The notes under the pieces: generated by a model | Told to the model about the DNA's origin: nothing | Seen by the model: only the letters and a program-made list of their open reading frames with translations | Database searches by the model: none | From: Sacculina carcini | Taxonomy: Eukaryota > Arthropoda > Thecostraca > Sacculinidae | DNA length: 64,000 bases | Reading direction: 5' to 3' | NCBI GenBank assembly: GCA_916048095.2 | Contig: OU696585.1 | Location: 186,001 to 250,000 of the forward strand | Part shown: positions 59,815-64,000 of the stretch, piece after piece | Layout: each line of letters opens with the position of its first letter | Position numbering within the stretch: the first letter of the stretch is position 1 | Translations under genes and position numbers: made by a program

Positions 59815-62800
59815 TGCCCTAAGTGTTACCTAAGTGTGCCCTAAGTGTTACCTAAGTGTGCCCTAAGTGTTACCTAAGTGTGCCCTAAGTGTTACCTAAA
59901 GGTGCCCTAAGTGTTACCTAAGTGTGCCCTAAGTGTTACCTAAGTGTAGCCTAAGTGTTACCTAAGTGTAGCCTAAGTGTTACCTAAGTGTTACCTAAGT
60001 GTTACCTAAGTGTGCCCTAAGTGTTACCTAAGTGTGCCCTAAGTGTTACCCAAGTGTACCCTAAGTGTGCCATAAGTGTTACCTAAGTGTGCCCTAAGTG
60101 TTACCTAAGTGTGCCCTAAGTGTTACCTAAGTGTGCCCTAAGTGTTACCTAAGTGTTACCTAAGTGTGCCCTAAGTGTTACCTAAGTGTGCCCTAAGTGT
60201 TACCTAAGTGTTACCTAAGTGTGCCCTAAGTGTTACCTAAGTGTAGCCTAAGTGTTACCTAAGTGTTACCTAAGTGTTACCTAAGTGTTACCTAAGTGTG
60301 CCCTAACTGTTACCTAAGTGTGCCCTAAGTGTTACCTAAGTGTGCCCTAAGTGTTACCTAAGTGTGCCCTAAGTGTTACCTAAGTGTTTCCTAAGTGTGC
60401 CCTAAGTGTTACCTAAGTGTTACCTAAGTGTGCCCTAAGTGTGCCCTAAGTGTTACCTAAGTGTGCCCTAAGTGTTACCTAAGTGTGCCCTAAGTGTTAC
60501 CTAAGTGTGCCCTAAGTGTTACCTAAGTGTGCCCTAAGTGTTACCTAAAGGTGCCCTAAGTGTTACCTAAGTGTGCCCTAAGTGTTACCTAAGTGTGCCC
60601 TAAGTGTTACCTAAAGGTGCCCTAAGTGTTACCTAAGTGTGCCCTAAGTGTTACCTAAGTGTAGCCTAAGTGTTACCTAAGTGTAGCCTAAGTGTTACCT
60701 AAGTGTTACCTAAGTGTTACCTAAGTGTGCCCTAAGTGTTACCTAAGTGTGCCCTAAGTGTTACCCAAGTGTACCCTAAGTGTGCCCTAAGTGTTACCTA
60801 AGTGTGCCCTAAGTGTTACCTAAGTGTTACCTAAGTGTGCCATAAGTGTTACCTAAGTGTGCCCTAAGTGTTACCTAAGTGTGCCCTAAGTGTTACCTAA
60901 GTGTGCCCTAAGTGTTACCCAAGTGTACCCTAAGTGTGCCCTAAGTGTTACCTAAGTGTGCCCTAAGTGTTACCTAAGTGTTACCTAAGTGTGCCCTAAG
61001 TGTTACCTAAGTGTGCCCTAAGTGTTACCTAAGTGTGCCCTAAGTGTTACCTAAGTGTGCCCTAAGTGTTACCTAAGTGTGCCCTAAGTGTTACCTAAAG
61101 GTGCCCTAAGTGTTACCTTAGTGTGCCCTAAGTGTTACCTAAGTGTAGCCTAAGTGTTACCTAAGTGTTACCTAAGTGTTACCTAAGTGTTACCTAAGTG
61201 TGCCCTAACTGTTACCTAAGTGTGCCCTAAGTGTTACCTAAGTGTGCCCTAAGTGTTACCTAAGTGTGCCCTAAGTGTTACCTAAGTGTTTCCTAAGTGT
61301 GCCCTAAGTGTTACCTAAGTGTTTCCTAAGTGTGCCCTAAGTGTGCCCTAAGTGTTACCTAAGTGTGCCCTAAGTGTTACCTAAGTGTTACCTAAGTGTG
61401 CCCTAAGTGTTACCTAAGTGTGCCCTAAGTGTTACCTAAGTGTTACCTAAGTGTGCCCTAAGTGTTACCTAAGTGTGACATAAGTGTTACCTAAGTGTGC
61501 CCTAAGTGTTACCTATGTGTGCCCTAAGTGTTACCTAAGTGTGCCCTAAGTGTTACCTAAGTGTGCCCTAAGTGTTACCTAAGTGTGCCCTAAGTGTGCC
61601 CTAAGTGTTACCTAAGTGTGCCCTAAGTGTTACCTAAGTGTAGCCTAAGTGTTACCCAAGTGTTATCTAAGTGTGCCCTAAGTGTTACCTAAGTGTGCCA
61701 TAAGTGTTACCTAAGTGTGCCATAAGTGTTACCTAAGTGTGCCCTAAGTGTTACCTAAGTGTGCCCTAAGTGTTACCTAAGTGTTACCTAAGTGTGCCCT
61801 AAGTGTTACCTAAGTGTGCCCTAAGTGTTACCTAAGTGTTACCTAAGTGTGCCCTAAGTGTTACCTAAGTGTGACATAAGTGTTACCTAAGTGTGCCCTA
61901 AGTGTTACCTATGTGTGCCCTAAGTGTTACCTAAGTGTGCCCTAAGTGTTACCTAAGTGTGCCCTAAGTGTTACCTAAGTGTGCCCTAAGTGTGCCCTAA
62001 GTGTTACCTAAGTGTGCCCTAAGTGTTACCTAAGTGTAGCCTAAGTGTTACCCAAGTGTTATCTAAGTGTGCCCTAAGTGTTACCTAAGTGTGCCATAAG
62101 TGTTACCTAAGTGTGCCATAAGTGTTACCTAAGTGTGCCCTAAGTGTTTCCTAAGTGTGCCCTAAGTGTGCCCTAAGTGTTACCTAAGTGTGCCCTAAGT
62201 GTTACCTAAGTGTTACCTAAGTGTGCCCTAAGTGTTACCTAAGTGTGCCCTAAGTGTTACCTAAGTGTTACCTAAGTGTTACCTAAGTGTTTCCTAAGTG
62301 TGCCCTAAGTGTTACCTAAGTGTTTCCTAAGTGTGCCCTAAGTGTGCCCTAAGTGTTACCTAAGTGTGCCCTAAGTGTTACCTAAGTGTTACCTAAGTGT
62401 GCCCTAAGTGTTACCTAAGTGTGCCCTAAGTGTTACCTAAGTGTTACCTAAGTGTGCCCTAAGTGTTACCTAAGTGTGACATAAGTGTTACCTAAGTGTG
62501 CCCTAAGTGTTACCTAAGTGTGCCCTAAGTGTTACCTAAGTGTGCCCTAAGTATTACCTAAGTGTGCCCTAAGTGTTACCTAAGTGTGCCCTAAGTGTTA
62601 CCTAAAGGTGCCCTAAGTGTTACCTAAGTGTGCCCTAAGTGTTACCTAAGTGTAGCCTAAGTGTTACCCAAGTGTTATCTAAGTGTGCCCTAAGTGTTAC
62701 CTAAGTGTTACCTAAGTGTGCCCTAAGTGTTACCTAAGTGTAGCCTAAGTGTTACCTAAGTGTTACCTAAGTGTTACCTAAGTGTGCCCTAAGTGTTACC

Positions 62801-63818
62801 TAAAGGTGCCCTAAGTGTTACCTAAGTGTGCCCTAAGTGTTACCTAAGTGTAGCCTAAGTGTTACCTAAGTGTTACCTAAGTGTTACCTAAGTGTTACCT
62901 AAGTGTTACCTAAGTGTGCCCTAACTGTTACCTAAGTGTGCCCTAAGTGTTACCTAAGTGTGCCCTAAGTGTTACCTAAGTGTGCCCTAAGTGTTACCTA
63001 AGTGTTTCCTAAGTGTGCCCTAAGTGTGCCCTAAGTGTGCCCTAAGTGTTACCTAAGTGTGCCCTAAGTGTTACCTAAGTGTTACCTAAGTGTTACCTAA
63101 GTGTTACCTAAGTGTGCCCTAAGTGTTACCTAAGTGTGCCCTAAGTGTTACCTAAGTGTTACCTAAGTGTGCCCTAAGTGTTACCTAAGTGTGACATAAG
63201 TGTTACCTAAGTGTGCCCTAAGTGTTACCTATGTGTGCCCTAAGTGTTACCTAAGTGTGCCCTAAGTGTTACCTAAGTGTGCCCTAAGTGTTACCTAAGT
63301 GTGCCCTAAGTGTGCCCTAAGTGTTACCTAAGTTTGCCCTAAGTGTTACCTAAGTGTAGCCTAAGTGTTACCCAAGTGTTATCTAAGTGTGCCCTAAGTG
63401 TTACCTAAGTGTGCCATAAGTGTTACCTAAGTGTGCCATAAGTGTTACCTAAGTGTGCCCTAAGTGTTACCTAAGTGTGCCCTAAGTGTGCCCTAAGTGT
63501 TACCTAAGTGTGCCCTAAGTGTTACCTAAGTGTGCCCTAAGTGTTACCTAAGTGTTACCTAAGTGTGCCCTAAGTGTTACCTAAGTGTTACCTAAGTGTG
63601 CCCTAAGTGTGCCCTAAGTGTTACCTAAGTGTGCCCTAAGTGTTACCTAAGTGTGCCCTAAGTGTTACCTAAGTGTGCCCTAAGTGTTACCTAAGTGTGC
63701 CCTAAGTGTTACCTAAAGGTGCCCTAAGTGTTACCTAAGTGTGCCCTAAGTGTTACCTAAGTGTAGCCTAAGTGTTACCTAAGTGTAGCCTAAGTGTTAC
63801 CTAAGTGTTACCTAAGTG

Positions 63819-63827
63819 TTACCTAAG
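63819..63827 (+). repeat. 9-bp unit: third 2-bp register break
   Basis: This is the third copy of the truncated A unit, again after C-A-C-A-A and before a B unit at 63,828. It is 4,013 bp after the second (365 units less 2 bp). It confirms that a further copy of the right-hand higher-order unit begins before the window ends. Confidence 0.95.
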
Positions 63828-64000
63828 TGCCCTAAGTGTTACCTAAGTGTGCCCTAAGTGTTACCTAAGTGTGCCCTAAGTGTTACCTAAGTGTGCCCTA
63901 AGTGTTACCTAAAGGTGCCCTAAGTGTTACCTAAGTGTGCCCTAAGTGTTACCTAAGTGTAGCCTAAGTGTTACCTAAGTGTAGCCTAAGTGTTACCTAA

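Larger units (their letters stand above)
1..64000 (+). repeat. 11-bp satellite array (22-bp A-B dimer), whole window
   Basis: The whole window is a tandem array of 11-bp units in one orientation. A (TTACCTAAGTG) and B (TGCCCTAAGTG) alternate over most of it, giving a 22-bp period. Unit 1 begins at base 1 and a partial unit (8 bp) ends the window at 63,993-64,000, so neither array edge is visible. Most variation lies in the first five bases of the unit and in the last few (AAGTG becoming AACTG, AAAGG, AATTG, ACGTG or ATGTG). The central CTAA is the steadiest part but is not invariant (CCAA, CCGAA, CTGA and CTTA occur). There is no coding capacity: TAA recurs every 11 bp, so each forward frame meets a stop about every 33 bp, and the complement has TAG at the same spacing. 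This is known behaviour for eukaryotic simple satellites; a function as centromere, subtelomere or heterochromatin cannot be told from sequence alone. Confidence 0.98.
55342..64000 (+). repeat. 4.0-4.5-kb higher-order unit at the right end
   Basis: V units (TTACCTATGTG) occur with TATG at 57,490, 57,886 and 59,217, and again at 61,514, 61,910 and 63,230. The first two intervals are 396 bp in both sets; the next are 1,331 and 1,320 bp. The offset between the sets is 4,024 bp (366 units less 2 bp), also shown by CCTTAGTG (57,094 and 61,118). Further left the offset is 4,464 bp (C at 55,483 and 59,947), so the second copy lacks about 440 bp between roughly 60.1 and 60.2 kb. Each copy carries the 2-bp deletion described separately. 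The window ends inside the next copy. Confidence 0.83.

Noticed and set aside
1..64000. Active telomere
   Set aside because: Units are 11 bp with TTAGGG followed by CA, not tandem TTAGG or TTAGGG, and variant order is shared over kilobases in higher-order copies. Telomerase addition would not produce such ordered barcodes.
1..64000. CRISPR array or plasmid iterons
   Set aside because: There are no spacers between repeats: the 11-bp units abut directly for 64 kb, and no replication or cas genes are present.
1..64000. Coding repeats or a long open reading frame
   Set aside because: An 11-bp unit cycles through all frames and carries TAA (plus strand) or TAG (minus strand), so a stop comes about every 33 bp. 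Losses in J, P, Q or CCAAAAG units extend this only slightly.
1..64000. G-quadruplex or i-motif array
   Set aside because: GGG runs on the minus strand occur once per 22 bp, leaving loops of about 19 bases, far longer than in canonical quadruplexes.
1..64000. Centromere with a CENP-B box
   Set aside because: The CENP-B box needs TTCG and CGGG cores; the array has almost no CG and no such motif was seen. Centromere identity cannot be excluded but nothing in the sequence shows it.
1..64000. Embedded transposon, tRNA or rRNA gene, or inverted segment
   Set aside because: Every line of the window is made of the same 11-bp family in the same orientation; no stretch longer than one unit departs from it.
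1..64000. Pure assembly artefact
   Set aside because: A collapsed or synthetic repeat would lack ordered rare variants. The barcodes are rich and consistent, although exact copy number of long duplicated blocks still depends on read evidence not available here.
1..64000. Species assignment from the TTAGG or TTAGGG likeness
   Set aside because: These telomere motifs are shared by very broad groups (arthropods, vertebrates, fungi and others), and the array may not derive from the telomere at all.

Overview
This window is one uninterrupted block of satellite DNA. All 64,000 bases are head-to-tail copies of an 11-bp unit in a single orientation, about 5,818 units plus an 8-bp partial unit at the right edge. 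No gene, RNA gene, mobile element or unique sequence interrupts it. Two unit types dominate and largely alternate: A (TTACCTAAGTG) and B (TGCCCTAAGTG), so the working period is a 22-bp A-B dimer of about 45% GC. Other units are mostly one- or two-base variants of these. The main ones are C = TAGCCTAAGTG, D = TGACATAAGTG, E = TGAACTAAGTG, F = TTTCCTAAGTG, G = TGCCATAAGTG, H = TGCCCTAACTG, I = TTACCTAAAGG, J = TTACCCAAGTG, K = TTATCTAAGTG, L = TACCCTAAGTG, N = TTACCTAAGTC, P = TGCCCGAAGTG, Q = TGCCCCAAGTG, R = TGCCGTAAGTG, S = TTACCTAATTG, U = GGCCCTAACTG and V = TTACCTATGTG. The order of these variants works as a barcode that shows how the array was copied.

An array of this size, homogeneity and nested higher-order structure points to a eukaryotic chromosome, in heterochromatin (pericentromeric, subtelomeric or interstitial), assembled from long reads. 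The species cannot be named from the window. Almost every unit contains CCTAA, the complement of the arthropod-type telomere repeat TTAGG, and B units contain CCCTAA, the complement of TTAGGG. The array is therefore telomere-like in sequence, but it is not a telomere.

Layout by barcode: 1-11,280 carries copies at offsets of about 4.3 and 4.9 kb, with a 946-bp tandem duplication inside (about 1,650-3,365). 11,280-16,950 is a 2.35-2.6 kb higher-order repeat. 15,220-19,240 recurs at 26,310-30,350. 16,754-26,310 recurs at 35,630-45,170. 24,600-29,670 recurs at 30,590-35,630. Within these lies a 1,837-bp tandem unit (18.2-21.9 kb and again 37.1-40.8 kb). 48.2-52.7 kb holds a 2,431-bp tandem unit. 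55.3-64.0 kb holds a 4.0-4.5 kb unit marked by a shared 2-bp deletion.

The most informative result is the register. The 11-bp phase holds from base 1 to about 55,350 at every point checked. The only breaks found in the window are three identical 2-bp deletions in identical contexts (55,342, 59,806, 63,819), which are copies of one event. Length differences between duplicated blocks are whole units, usually whole 22-bp dimers. This favours growth by unequal exchange or template-based copying of long blocks over base-level slippage. All coordinates were read by eye; block edges are accurate to roughly one to a few dimers.
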